This document shows, piece by piece, positions 53,543 to 61,866 of a stretch of DNA of 64,000 bases. Under the pieces are notes generated by a model, which did not search any database, had not been told where the DNA came from, and saw nothing but the letters and a program-made list of their open reading frames with translations. A program made the position numbers and the translations under genes. How positions within the stretch are numbered: position 1 is the stretch's first letter; every line of letters starts with the position of its first letter. Source of the DNA: Mesobacterium_A sp034670065 (GTDB lineage: Bacteria > Pseudomonadota > Alphaproteobacteria > Rhodobacterales > Rhodobacteraceae); NCBI GenBank assembly GCA_034670065.1, contig JAXMOG010000001.1, forward strand, positions 620,001 through 684,000, written 5' to 3'.

Positions 53543-55252
53543 TCAGAACAGAAAATACCTTTGTGCCATTGGCAGCTCTGATGCGGGTTCACAGGTCAGC
53601 AATTCACCGTCTGCCCGCACCTCATAAGTTTCTGGGTTCACTTCAACTTCTGGCGTTGCATTGTTCAACAACAAATCTTTCTTGCCGATGTTGCGGGTGT
53701 TTTTGACGGCCACTGTTTCTTTGGCCAGTCCCAGTTTTCCACGGATACCATCGGCCTCTGCGGCCTCTGACACAAAGACCACGGCGGCATTTTCAACCGC
53801 ACGACCATAGGCGCCAAACATCGGCCGCGAATACACCGGCTGTGGCGTTGGAATAGACGCGTTGGGATCCCCCATCTGCGCACAAACGATAGAGCCGCCG
53901 ATCAACACCATTTCCGGCTTCACGCCAAAGAACGCAGGGTTCCAAAGCACCAGATCAGCGCGCTTGCCTTCTTGGATCGAACCGATCTGATGGCCGATAC
54001 CATGTGCGATGGCCGGGTTGATGGTGTATTTGGCGATATAGCGGCGTACACGGTAATTGTCGTTTTCACCGGTTTCCTCAGACAGACGACCGCGCTGCTT
54101 CTTCATCTTGTCAGCGGTTTGCCAGGTGCGGATCAAAACCTCGCCGACACGGCCCATCGCCTGACTGTCCGATGCAATAATCGAAAACGCGCCCATGTCG
54201 TGCAGAATGTCTTCGGCCGCGATCGTCTCGCGCCGGATACGGCTTTCTGCAAAGGCCACATCTTCGGGAATGGATTTGTCCAGGTGGTGACAGACCATCA
54301 ACATATCCAGATGCTCTTCCAAGGTGTTCACCGTAAAGGGGCGTGTTGGGTTGGTTGAACTGGGCAACACATGGTCTTCGCCACAAATCTTGATGATGTC
54401 CGGCGCGTGACCACCGCCTGCACCTTCGGTGTGGAAGGCGTGGATCGTACGCCCTTTCAGGGCTTTCACGGTGTTCTCAACAAATCCGGATTCGTTCAGC
54501 GTATCGGTGTGAATCATCACCTGAACGTCCATGTCATCGGCCACAGACAAACAACAGTCGATCGCACCGGGTGTCGTGCCCCAATCCTCGTGTAGTTTCA
54601 GGCTACAGGCCCCGCCGACCACTTGTTCAACCAGCGCTTCGGGAAGTGAGGCGTTGCCCTTCCCTGCGAACGCAAGGTTCATTGGAAACGCATCAGCCGA
54701 TTGCAGCATGCGACCGATATGCCAAGAGCCGGGCGTACAGGTGGTGGCCAAAGTGCCATGCGCCGGACCGGTGCCGCCGCCCAACATGGTGGTCAGGCCT
54801 GAATGCAACGCATCTTCGATCTGCTGCGGACAAATATAGTGGATATGGCTGTCAAAACCGCCAGCGGTCAGGATTTTTCCTTCGGCTGCGATGGCCTCGG
54901 TGCCCGGTCCAATAATGATATCGACGCCCGGCTGGGTATCGGGGTTGCCCGCTTTGCCGATCCCGACGATGCACCCGTCTTTCAAGCCAACATCTGCCTT
55001 GTAGATACCAGAGTGATCGATGATCAGCGCGTTGGTGATAACCGTATCCACAGCGCCTGCAGCCCGCGTAACTTGGGACTGGCCCATCCCGTCCCGGATC
55101 ACCTTGCCACCGCCGAATTTCACTTCTTCCCCGTAGGTTGTCAGGTCTTTTTCAACTTCGATGATCAGGTCCGTATCAGCAAGGCGCAGCTTGTCCCCGG
55201 TGGTCGGTCCAAACATGGCGGCATAGTCGGCGCGGGAAATTGTTGCGGGCAT
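53543..55252 (-). CDS. ureC: Urease alpha subunit (catalytic)
   Basis: The 569-residue catalytic subunit, which hydrolyses urea to ammonia and carbamate in the cytoplasm. The nickel ligands and the carbamylated lysine lie in SHIHYICPQQ (His136, His138) and SLKLHEDWGTT (Lys219, His221). The mobile-flap region MVCHHLDKSIPEDVAFAESRIR carries the active-site His. AAGGAG precedes ATG 55252. The gap to the GFA-like gene is twelve bases. Confidence 0.98.
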   Translation of the reverse strand: MPATISRADYAAMFGPTTGDKLRLADTDLIIEVEKDLTTYGEEVKFGGGKVIRDGMGQSQVTRAAGAVDTVITNALIIDHSGIYKADVGLKDGCIVGIGKAGNPDTQPGVDIIIGPGTEAIAAEGKILTAGGFDSHIHYICPQQIEDALHSGLTTMLGGGTGPAHGTLATTCTPGSWHIGRMLQSADAFPMNLAFAGKGNASLPEALVEQVVGGACSLKLHEDWGTTPGAIDCCLSVADDMDVQVMIHTDTLNESGFVENTVKALKGRTIHAFHTEGAGGGHAPDIIKICGEDHVLPSSTNPTRPFTVNTLEEHLDMLMVCHHLDKSIPEDVAFAESRIRRETIAAEDILHDMGAFSIIASDSQAMGRVGEVLIRTWQTADKMKKQRGRLSEETGENDNYRVRRYIAKYTINPAIAHGIGHQIGSIQEGKRADLVLWNPAFFGVKPEMVLIGGSIVCAQMGDPNASIPTPQPVYSRPMFGAYGRAVENAAVVFVSEAAEADGIRGKLGLAKETVAVKNTRNIGKKDLLLNNATPEVEVNPETYEVRADGELLTCEPASELPMAQRYFLF

Positions 55253-55264
55253 CGGTGTTCTCCT

Positions 55265-55756
55265 TCACTCAGCCCAAAGGCTGTTTTTCTTGTGCCAATC
55301 CTCAAGCGACAGAGCGGGATAGGCGTCATAGCATTCATCATTCGGACCGGCATCCAACGGGACCCAATCAGGTTTTTCTTGCAGCATCAGATGCACGTGA
55401 TGCGGGGCCGCAGGTAAATCCGTGTCGATGGCACTGGCAAACGGGTGGATCAAGTCAGGCCAATTCGGATCAAACACCCACAAAACCGATGCGCAATGCG
55501 TGCAGAAATGGCGTTCTGCGGTGGAAATACGGCAGGTGCCGTCTCGCGTGACTTCGGCACTATAGGTCAGCACGGCATCCCAACCATTCACAGTCAAGCT
55601 GTCCGCGATACCACCCAGATTGATGGTATATCCCCCGCCGCCATCGGTCTTGCGGCAGATATCACAATAGCACCGTTGGTAAGGCACTGGCGTATGGCTT
55701 TGGACAGTGAAATGCACTGCCCCGCATCGGCATGACCCATTCAGCGTCATCGGCAT
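55265..55756 (-). CDS. GFA family zinc protein (formaldehyde-activating enzyme-like)
   Basis: A 163-residue protein of the glutathione-dependent formaldehyde-activating fold. Zinc-binding cysteines are in GSCRCGAVHFTV, CYCDICRKTD and HFCTHCASVLWVFD. These proteins rarely act on formaldehyde; roles range from glutathione adduct formation to unknown. ATG 55756 is chosen as the start of family similarity; the frame is open a further 37 codons with several cysteines. It lies between ureC and the LprI-like gene. Confidence 0.85.
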   Translation of the reverse strand: MPMTLNGSCRCGAVHFTVQSHTPVPYQRCYCDICRKTDGGGGYTINLGGIADSLTVNGWDAVLTYSAEVTRDGTCRISTAERHFCTHCASVLWVFDPNWPDLIHPFASAIDTDLPAAPHHVHLMLQEKPDWVPLDAGPNDECYDAYPALSLEDWHKKNSLWAE

Positions 55757-55838
55757 TAAAACCGCCCCCGACAGCCAAGCTGCAAAACACAGTTGGCAAT
55801 CTGCTGATGGTTCGCCAGTTGGGCAATGACAGGCAGGC

Positions 55839-56207
55839 TCATGAGCCCAACCCTTGCAAAACGGCATTTCGCTGGCGCGTCAGACGATCAAGGCAACTGT
55901 AAAACACCTGCCCGGCGATCGATCCGCCCAGGAACTGATCTCTCTCAAAGTCGCAATGTGCATCGCGATAAGCCAACCATGCGCGTTGCGCAGCCAACAG
56001 TGCTTGCCCTTTCCCACGCTGATCAGCCCCTGATTTCACAAGTCGCCAAATCCGGTTCAATTCAGCATCCGCAGCGCGATACCCTTCGGCGGCGCATTCG
56101 GTAGCAGACATCTGATCGCCCGCAGCCGAACAATTGCGCGCCTGTTGAGCGTTCCCCCCCAACGGCACCAAAAGACAGGCCAGAACGATCCAGATGCGAT
56201 GCGTCAC
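55839..56207 (-). CDS. LprI-like (DUF1311) secreted protein
   Basis: A 122-residue exported protein. Signal peptide about residues 1-20 (ending GGNA), then a helical domain with four cysteines and the DUF1311 pattern ADAELNRIWRLVK and AQRAWLAYRDAHCDFER. Members of this group inhibit lysozyme or bind envelope components. It starts two bases after the stop of the 84-residue gene and is part of the urease-cluster unit. Confidence 0.85.
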   Translation of the reverse strand: MTHRIWIVLACLLVPLGGNAQQARNCSAAGDQMSATECAAEGYRAADAELNRIWRLVKSGADQRGKGQALLAAQRAWLAYRDAHCDFERDQFLGGSIAGQVFYSCLDRLTRQRNAVLQGLGS

Positions 56208-56209
56208 AA

Positions 56210-56464
56210 TCAGGTATCCGACGATGTTGAAGATTTGTCGGCTGATGCCTTGACCGCCGCCAACCGACGTACAGTCGCTGGTTTCCGGCTGCGCAACAAC
56301 ACAGGCCCGCAGCTGGACTGCGGGCTGGCAAGCCCCATCAGCACTTTCTGGTTCTGCAGCATTGCCCTGGTAAACACCTGCGCCACATTAATGTTGCTGT
56401 GTACGGCAGAATTAAAACTGCGCATCACCATCGCAGCATAGTCAAAAGGTGAAATAAACAACAT
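56210..56464 (-). CDS. Small helical protein of unknown function
   Basis: An 84-residue protein (MLFISPFDYAAMVMRSFNSA...). The first half is a likely amphipathic helix; the second half is basic and Ser/Ala-rich. It resembles loosely the neighbouring 111-residue antifreeze-labelled family in length and helical layout, so a paralogue is possible but not shown. No motif gives a function. It is between that gene and the LprI-like gene with a 26-base gap. Confidence 0.55.
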   Translation of the reverse strand: MLFISPFDYAAMVMRSFNSAVHSNINVAQVFTRAMLQNQKVLMGLASPQSSCGPVLLRSRKPATVRRLAAVKASADKSSTSSDT

Positions 56465-56490
56465 TTACAACCTCCTGTACCTTGGCGGCA

Positions 56491-56826
56491 TCACGGCAAA
56501 AGCGCCACGGGCCCACGTGTGCGGCTCAGCCGGCGACGGTTTGATTTTGCTTTCTTTTCCAACGGGTTGGTAAAAGCCTGAATGACGGCATCCGGTGTTT
56601 TTCCAGACATCAGCGCATGACCAGCGGCCATATAGCTTTCCAAGAACACAGGGGGCTTTTCAGACAGCATCCGGTGGGTTTCGCCCTTGGGCATTGGCCA
56701 AAGGCCGACCATGCCCATTGTGCGCATTGTGATCACCACATGCGCTTCGGTCATCAGGCTGACCATTTGGGTTGATTGACGCCAAAACGAAGTCATTTGA
56801 TCCACTGTAGCGTTCACTGCGTTCAC
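56491..56826 (-). CDS. Phasin-like helical protein of the Rhodobacteraceae 'antifreeze' family
   Basis: A 111-residue helical protein with EAHVVITMRTMGMVGLWPMP, ESYMAAGHALMSGKTPDAVI and a basic C-terminus SNRRRLSRTRG. This layout is recalled from a Rhodobacteraceae family labelled antifreeze protein, a label that probably reflects alanine-rich helices and not function. GTG 56826 is favoured: GGGAG lies 8 bases upstream and it follows the ureB stop by one base; ATG 56796 is an alternative. It follows ureB directly. Confidence 0.65.
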   Translation of the reverse strand: MNAVNATVDQMTSFWRQSTQMVSLMTEAHVVITMRTMGMVGLWPMPKGETHRMLSEKPPVFLESYMAAGHALMSGKTPDAVIQAFTNPLEKKAKSNRRRLSRTRGPVALLP

Positions 56827-56827
56827 G

Positions 56828-57133
56828 TTATAACGCTCCCATAACCATTTGATTGAAACCATAAATCTTACGTTCACCCAGCACGGCAACCAATGTCACT
56901 TCGCGGCGCTGACCAGGTTCAAACCGCACCGCGGTGCCTGCTGCAATATCCAGACGCATACCGCGTGCCTGCGCACGGTCAAAATCCAGTGCGCTGTTGG
57001 CTTCGGCAAAGTGATAGTGGCTGCCCACCTGCACAGGGCGATCACCGGTGTTTGACACCATCAGCGTTATGGTTTCGCGCCCTTCGTTCAGGGTCAGCGT
57101 TCCTGCGGCTGGAAAAACCTCACCCGGAATCAT
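56828..57133 (-). CDS. ureB: Urease beta subunit
   Basis: A 101-residue small subunit. MIPGEVFPAAGTLTLNEGRETITLMVSNTGDR and the HFAEANSALDFDR segment match UreB; it packs against UreA and UreC and does not bind nickel. ATG 57133 overlaps the stop of the 62-residue gene by four bases. Confidence 0.97.
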   Translation of the reverse strand: MIPGEVFPAAGTLTLNEGRETITLMVSNTGDRPVQVGSHYHFAEANSALDFDRAQARGMRLDIAAGTAVRFEPGQRREVTLVAVLGERKIYGFNQMVMGAL

Positions 57134-57318
57134 TTGCGGCCTCGGGTTTCGGCGCGGGCCTTGATGGCCACCATGCTACCGGCAACGGCAATCAGGCCCA
57201 GCGCGGACGCAACGATCATCCAGGACGCCCCATCATGCGGATGCATATGTACCGCAGCGCCGGTGTGAGCGGCAGCAGGGCTTGCAATGATCAGGGCAAG
57301 AACGGCGAGTTTTTTCAT
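57130..57318 (-). CDS. Small exported His-containing membrane peptide between ureA and ureB
   Basis: A 62-residue protein. Signal-like N-terminus (MKKLAVLALIIASPAAA), a short outside loop rich in histidine (HTGAAVHMHPHDG), then one membrane helix (SWMIVASALGLIAVAGSMVAI) and a basic end. It overlaps ureB by four bases and follows ureA by 21, so it is made with the urease structural subunits. Metal handling is a guess from the histidines. I do not know a named family. Confidence 0.7.
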   Translation of the reverse strand: MKKLAVLALIIASPAAAHTGAAVHMHPHDGASWMIVASALGLIAVAGSMVAIKARAETRGRK

Positions 57319-57339
57319 CTTATCAGTCCCTTGGGGCGA

Positions 57340-57642
57340 TTATCGGATTGGGTTGTGCACGGTCACCAACTTGGTGCCGTCGGGAAAGGTTGCTTCAACT
57401 TGAACTTCATGAATCATCTCAGGCACCCCTTCCATGCATTGTTCGCGGGTGATCACCTTGGCGCCCGCTTCCATCATATGCGCGACAGAGTTGCCGTCAC
57501 GCGCGCCTTCGACCACCGCGTCGGTGATCAAAGCGATGGCTTCGGGATGGTTCAGCTTTACGCCGCGCGCCAAACGTTTGCGCGCAACTTCTGCGGCCAT
57601 CGAAATCAGGAGTTTATCTTTTTCTCGGGGAGTCAGTTGCAT
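57340..57642 (-). CDS. ureA: Urease gamma subunit
   Basis: A 100-residue subunit. MQLTPREKDKLLISMAAEVARKRLARG and KLNHPEAIALITDAVVEGARDG are family signatures. It forms the UreABC trimer with UreB and UreC. It starts only three bases after the ureD stop. Confidence 0.97.
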   Translation of the reverse strand: MQLTPREKDKLLISMAAEVARKRLARGVKLNHPEAIALITDAVVEGARDGNSVAHMMEAGAKVITREQCMEGVPEMIHEVQVEATFPDGTKLVTVHNPIR

Positions 57643-57645
57643 CTT

Positions 57646-58383
57646 TTAGATCGTCCAGGTCCTGGGAATTTCCGTATCAGTTAGCCCTATCAAAATTGGA
57701 ACGAGCGTCTGACGCAAGTCAAAGCTGTCCTCGGCCAACATACGGATGAAAATAAGATTATCACTCAGCGCTGACGCTCCGCCACAATCGGCCAAAGCTT
57801 CGCGCAATTCTGCAAGGTGCAGCGCAGCCTGAGGCGCTGCCAATACCGCGCTGGCCATCGCCTTGGCCCCATTCGCCACGGCCCGGCGCTGTAGCTGGCG
57901 CCAAGCGTCGCCTTCCAGCCGCAACCGGTCTGCGAACACCAGCTTTCCGTCCACCCGCACATCCATCCGGTCACGCAGTGTCAACTCGTCCAGGTGTTCA
58001 CCCATGGTGGTGCGCCCGAAAACCAAGGTTTCACATGCCAAAACAGTGGCATCCGCTGCGGCGTCTATGCTGAGACTACGGTCCAGTGCTGCACCGTTGA
58101 ACAGAATGGTTTCCTGTGGAAGCCACATCATATGCGCACCAGCTTCTGCCGTCAGACGGGTTTCGACCCGCCCCGGAGCACCGGGCTGCGCACGATAGAT
58201 ACGTTCGGCTGCCTGAGTGGTAAGCGTCAGGGTCGTGCCGACCTGCGCGCCAATCTGAATGTCAAATTTATCGCCACCCGTTATCCCGCCAGCCGTGTTC
58301 AAAAGAACGGCATCCAAACCAGTATCCTTTGGGCGTGGGAAGAGCGCTTTCATCGAGCCGGACATATGCAAACCGTCCAGCAC
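57646..58383 (-). CDS. ureD: Urease accessory protein UreD, minimal extent
   Basis: The coordinates give the part starting at the first standard codon (GTG 58383), 245 residues. UreD similarity continues upstream in frame (RAQGRVEITARL ..., up to about 58440), and the frame is open to an in-frame stop at 58519, but no ATG, GTG or TTG is found there. ATT 58485 with GAGGGCGGG eight bases upstream is the best alternative start. The protein scaffolds UreF and UreG on urease and channels nickel. The conserved NTAGGITGGDKF motif is present. Confidence 0.9.
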   Translation of the reverse strand: MLDGLHMSGSMKALFPRPKDTGLDAVLLNTAGGITGGDKFDIQIGAQVGTTLTLTTQAAERIYRAQPGAPGRVETRLTAEAGAHMMWLPQETILFNGAALDRSLSIDAAADATVLACETLVFGRTTMGEHLDELTLRDRMDVRVDGKLVFADRLRLEGDAWRQLQRRAVANGAKAMASAVLAAPQAALHLAELREALADCGGASALSDNLIFIRMLAEDSFDLRQTLVPILIGLTDTEIPRTWTI

Positions 58384-58693
58384 GGTTTTTGTCTCCCGAA
58401 GGCGCGCAGTTATCTCGACACGGCCCTGTGCCCTGGGAGGAGAAGGACCACGTTTAGGGGCCGATATGGAGGTAACGTCGAGAATTTGCCCGCCCTCGGT
58501 AGACGTCTTGTTATATGATCAACCTGCCCAGCGCGGCGACCCCCGGCAAGTCACAACCGAATGATGTGCGCATTTGGCATGCAAAAAGTTCATCTTTTCT
58601 GGATGAGTGCTTAGTATTTAATCACAAGAGACATGAGGATACGGAAATCTGGGGGTGCCGACCTGCCATGTGAAGGCGCGAAAGCACCGAACC
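58384..58693 (-). other. ureD upstream region and gap to the solute-binding protein gene
   Basis: 310 bases without a standard gene. The part 58384-58518 is open in the ureD frame and encodes residues with UreD similarity. Beyond the in-frame stop at 58519 I see no gene, repeat or clear terminator. A candidate ribosome site lies near 58487-58495. Confidence 0.5.
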
Positions 58694-60004
58694 TCAGCGG
58701 TAGATTTCCTGCCGCAACTCTTCCAACGACTCTTGCGCCTCTGACGGGTCAATTTTTCCCGCCATCATTTTGCGGAACACGGCCAACGACCGAAGCGCCA
58801 TTTCCGGTTTGGTGTTCTGATCAAAGAACTGCACCACACCGCCCGGCGTTTGCTGGGTCAGCATTGTAAACCCTTGTGTGAAGATGACATCTTCCTCGGG
58901 CAGCGCCTTGGAATGCACAGGCAATTTGGTAAAGGCGTCTGCCTCGTTCAGAATAGATTGCACCGCGGGCTGGGCGGCATAGCGCAAAAAGGCCCGCGCT
59001 GCGTCTTTGTTCTGTGCACCGGATGGAATGTGCAAACTGTCAATCGGGGCAATTTCGGCCATTGGAACATCAGAGGCTATCTGAGGGAAGCGATAAAACC
59101 CGATTTTCGTGTCATCCATCCCGCCTTCACGCAGCGGGCGTATACTGTAAGATCCCGTAAGGACGGCAGCGGCTTCCCCCTCTACAAAGAACTGAAAGGC
59201 GTCATGACGACCATCGCGCCGTTCAGAAAAAACACCTTCGTCTACCAGTGCAGCCCAGACCTGAAAGGTGTTGGTGACACGGGCATCCGTCCAGGCAATC
59301 TCACCCTGTGTCAGGGCACAATGAAACTCTGCGCCATTCACCCGTAAATTCAAGTAATCAAACCAGGCGGCAGCCGTCCACTTGAACTCTTGCCCATAGC
59401 CAAAACAGCTGATCCCGGCGTCTTGAATGACGCGGCAATTTTCCAATTGCTCTTCCCAGGTCTGAGGAGGCGACAGGCCAAGCTTGTCAAAGATATCCCG
59501 TCGGTAAACGATACCCCAAGGATACTGACTGATCGGCACACCGTAGACATGCTCTTTATAAGATAGCGCCGTTTTCGTTGGTGCCATCGCCATATGCAGA
59601 TCACCAGCCGCCCAAACATCGTCAACTGGTTCAATCAAACCCTCAACGGCGTAAGGGCGCAGCTTGTTGCCCGGTGTCCATGTGATGACGTCTGGTGGAT
59701 TGTTAATCAGCAGATCGCGAAACTGCGGTGTGAATGCAAAAATGTTGATTGATCGCAATACCACATCGATCTCGGGATGTACCTGTGTGAACCCCGCGAT
59801 CATCTCCTCCATTGCACCCACTTGCTTGGGGAAAGCCAGACCGGAGTATATGACCAGTTTGCCTGACAGCGGCGCAGCGCCGTCTGGTTGCGCCGTCTCC
59901 TCCGCCTGTGCGGTTGCCACGACAGGCCAAAGGAAGAGAGCAAATAAAAATAGGATGGAGCGGAACAGGAGAAAGAACCTTGGATAACGTTGCCACGAAC
60001 GCAT
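58694..60004 (-). CDS. Orphan ABC-type solute-binding protein (family 1)
   Basis: A 436-residue exported binding protein. The N-terminus is a long hydrophobic signal (FFLLFRSILFLFALFLWPVVATAQA) and the mature part begins KLVIYSGLAFPKQVGAMEEM. The fold pattern (WTPGNKLRPYAVEGLIEPVD, VYGVPISQYPWGIVYRRDIFDKLG) fits carbohydrate or polyol binding proteins. No permease or ATPase gene is adjacent, so it must work with a transporter or sensor encoded elsewhere. It is divergent from the 5-oxoprolinase operon. Confidence 0.88.
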   Translation of the reverse strand: MRSWQRYPRFFLLFRSILFLFALFLWPVVATAQAEETAQPDGAAPLSGKLVIYSGLAFPKQVGAMEEMIAGFTQVHPEIDVVLRSINIFAFTPQFRDLLINNPPDVITWTPGNKLRPYAVEGLIEPVDDVWAAGDLHMAMAPTKTALSYKEHVYGVPISQYPWGIVYRRDIFDKLGLSPPQTWEEQLENCRVIQDAGISCFGYGQEFKWTAAAWFDYLNLRVNGAEFHCALTQGEIAWTDARVTNTFQVWAALVDEGVFSERRDGRHDAFQFFVEGEAAAVLTGSYSIRPLREGGMDDTKIGFYRFPQIASDVPMAEIAPIDSLHIPSGAQNKDAARAFLRYAAQPAVQSILNEADAFTKLPVHSKALPEEDVIFTQGFTMLTQQTPGGVVQFFDQNTKPEMALRSLAVFRKMMAGKIDPSEAQESLEELRQEIYR

Positions 60005-60114
60005 TATTTGTGATTGAAAGCAGTCTTCGGTGCAATGTCAAATTCGGCAGTTACTCCTCGCTTTCTTTCGGCATGCCAGAGGTTTAAACGTTACTGGGAT
60101 TATCGAGGCCGTTC

Positions 60115-60852
60115 ATGGACAAACACGCCAACTTTCCAAAGATCAAACCCGCAGGTGTGACCGGAATGTTGGTTCAGTTCGGCGACGCACTGGATGAACG
60201 TGCCAATCGAGCCGCCTTGGCCTTTCGCCAAACGGTCGAGGCGCAAAATTGGGACGGGGTAGAAGAAACCGCATCCTCCTTGGTGTCAGTCTTAATACGA
60301 ATTGACCCCCTACGCCTGCCACACAGCGCATTGTCCACCGGTTTGGACGGGCTGCTGCGACAGCGCAATTGGTATGATGCGGATTTGCCCAGCGGACGAC
60401 GCCTGTGGCATGTGCCAACGGTCTATGGCGGCACATTGGCCCCGCAACTAGAAGACGCAGCCGAGGCGGCCGGTTTGACAATGGACGCCGCAGTCGCGTC
60501 TTTGAGCGGTGCTCAAGTGCGGGTTCAGACAATCGGATTTGCGCCCGGCATGCCCTATCTGGGCCAGCTGCCGCCAGAATGGGATATTCCGCGCCAAACA
60601 AACCTGACACCGCGCGTACCTGCCGGTGCCTTGGTGGTTGCGATCCGCCAACTTGTTTTGTTTCCAGTCTCCACACCCACAGGTTGGCAACATGTGGGTC
60701 AAACCGCCCTGCCCTTGTTTCAGCCCGACGCCCAACAGCCATTTCTATTACGTCCCGGTGACGAGGTGACATTCCCAGCTGTCAGCGAAGCCTCCTTTGC
60801 TGCGTTACAGTCCGCCCCCAACGGTGGCGCGACATGGGAAGCGTTGTCGTGA
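60115..60852 (+). CDS. pxpB: 5-oxoprolinase subunit PxpB
   Basis: A 245-residue KipI-like subunit. The KipI/PxpB pattern IGFAPGMPYLGQLPPEWDIPRQ and PAGALVVAIRQLVLFPVSTPTGW is clear. With PxpC and PxpA it forms the bacterial ATP-dependent 5-oxoprolinase that turns the damage product 5-oxoproline into glutamate. Its stop overlaps the pxpC start (GTGA). Confidence 0.95.
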   Translation: MDKHANFPKIKPAGVTGMLVQFGDALDERANRAALAFRQTVEAQNWDGVEETASSLVSVLIRIDPLRLPHSALSTGLDGLLRQRNWYDADLPSGRRLWHVPTVYGGTLAPQLEDAAEAAGLTMDAAVASLSGAQVRVQTIGFAPGMPYLGQLPPEWDIPRQTNLTPRVPAGALVVAIRQLVLFPVSTPTGWQHVGQTALPLFQPDAQQPFLLRPGDEVTFPAVSEASFAALQSAPNGGATWEALS

Positions 60853-61862
60853 AGAGGGCGCTGCATGTTCTGTCTGCCTCTCCGGGCCTGACCGTCCAAG
60901 ACTTGGGACGTCCCGGCTACTTGGCACAGGGTGTTTCTTGTGGCGGCGCTGCGGATCCCTTGGCCCTATACGAAGGGGCAGCGCTGTTGGGTCAAGCGGT
61001 TGAGCTTGCCGCGCTGGAACTGGCCGTGGCCGGCGCAAGCTTTCGCGCCGAAGGAGCCATGCGTGTCGCGCTGACCGGGGCAGATATGGCCTTGCGTATA
61101 AATGACCAACCTTTTCCTGCAAATACAGCTGTATCCGTGCCCGACGGCGCAACGATCCAGATCGGCGCAGCCCGTTCCGGGGTCTATGGCTACTTACATG
61201 TTGATGGCGGTATCGCCACAGCGCGCCAGCTTGGCAGCCGATCCGTTCATACAGCGGCTGGCATCGGGGGCCCGTTGCAGGTTGGCGCGCATGTACCGCT
61301 TGGCCAAACGCATCCCGGCCCCAACGATGTGACCCTAACACCGTTTCCCCGCTTGGGTGGCGGCACTGTTCGCGTGACACAAGGGTTCCAAACAGACCTG
61401 TTTTCCGCTGAAACGCGCGCCCAATTCGAAGCGGTGGAATTTCAGCGCGACATGCATGGCAACCGGCAGGGTGTGCGGTTGTCTGCGACATCTGTCTCGC
61501 TCAGCACGCCGGGCGGCTTGACTGTCCTGTCGGAAACGATTGTGCCGGGGGACATTCAGATCACAGGCGATGGTGCCCCTTTTGTTTTGCTGGCAGATTG
61601 CCAGACAACCGGCGGCTATCCCCGGCTGGCAACGGTTCTGCCCAGTGATTTGCCACGTGTCGCACAGGCCGCCCCCGGCGACCGGTTACGATTTCACATG
61701 GTGACACTGGATCAGGCCGTAGAGGCCCATGCGCGCTATAATCAGGACTGCGCTGCACTGCCACGTCAGGTGCGCCCCCGGTTTCGCGCGCCAGAGGACA
61801 TGAGCGATCTTCTGAGCTATCAGTTGATCAGCGGTGCAATCACCGGATGGGACGAGGACTAA
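60849..61862 (+). CDS. pxpC: 5-oxoprolinase subunit PxpC
   Basis: A 338-residue KipA-like subunit with the family opening LSASPGLTVQDLGRPGYLAQGV and later SRSVHTAAGIGG, PGDIQITGDGAPFVLLADCQTTGGYP. GTG 60849 is preferred over ATG 60834 because the GTGA overlap with pxpB gives tight coupling. It works with PxpA and PxpB. Confidence 0.94.
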   Translation: MKRALHVLSASPGLTVQDLGRPGYLAQGVSCGGAADPLALYEGAALLGQAVELAALELAVAGASFRAEGAMRVALTGADMALRINDQPFPANTAVSVPDGATIQIGAARSGVYGYLHVDGGIATARQLGSRSVHTAAGIGGPLQVGAHVPLGQTHPGPNDVTLTPFPRLGGGTVRVTQGFQTDLFSAETRAQFEAVEFQRDMHGNRQGVRLSATSVSLSTPGGLTVLSETIVPGDIQITGDGAPFVLLADCQTTGGYPRLATVLPSDLPRVAQAAPGDRLRFHMVTLDQAVEAHARYNQDCAALPRQVRPRFRAPEDMSDLLSYQLISGAITGWDED

Positions 61863-61866
61863 GCGA

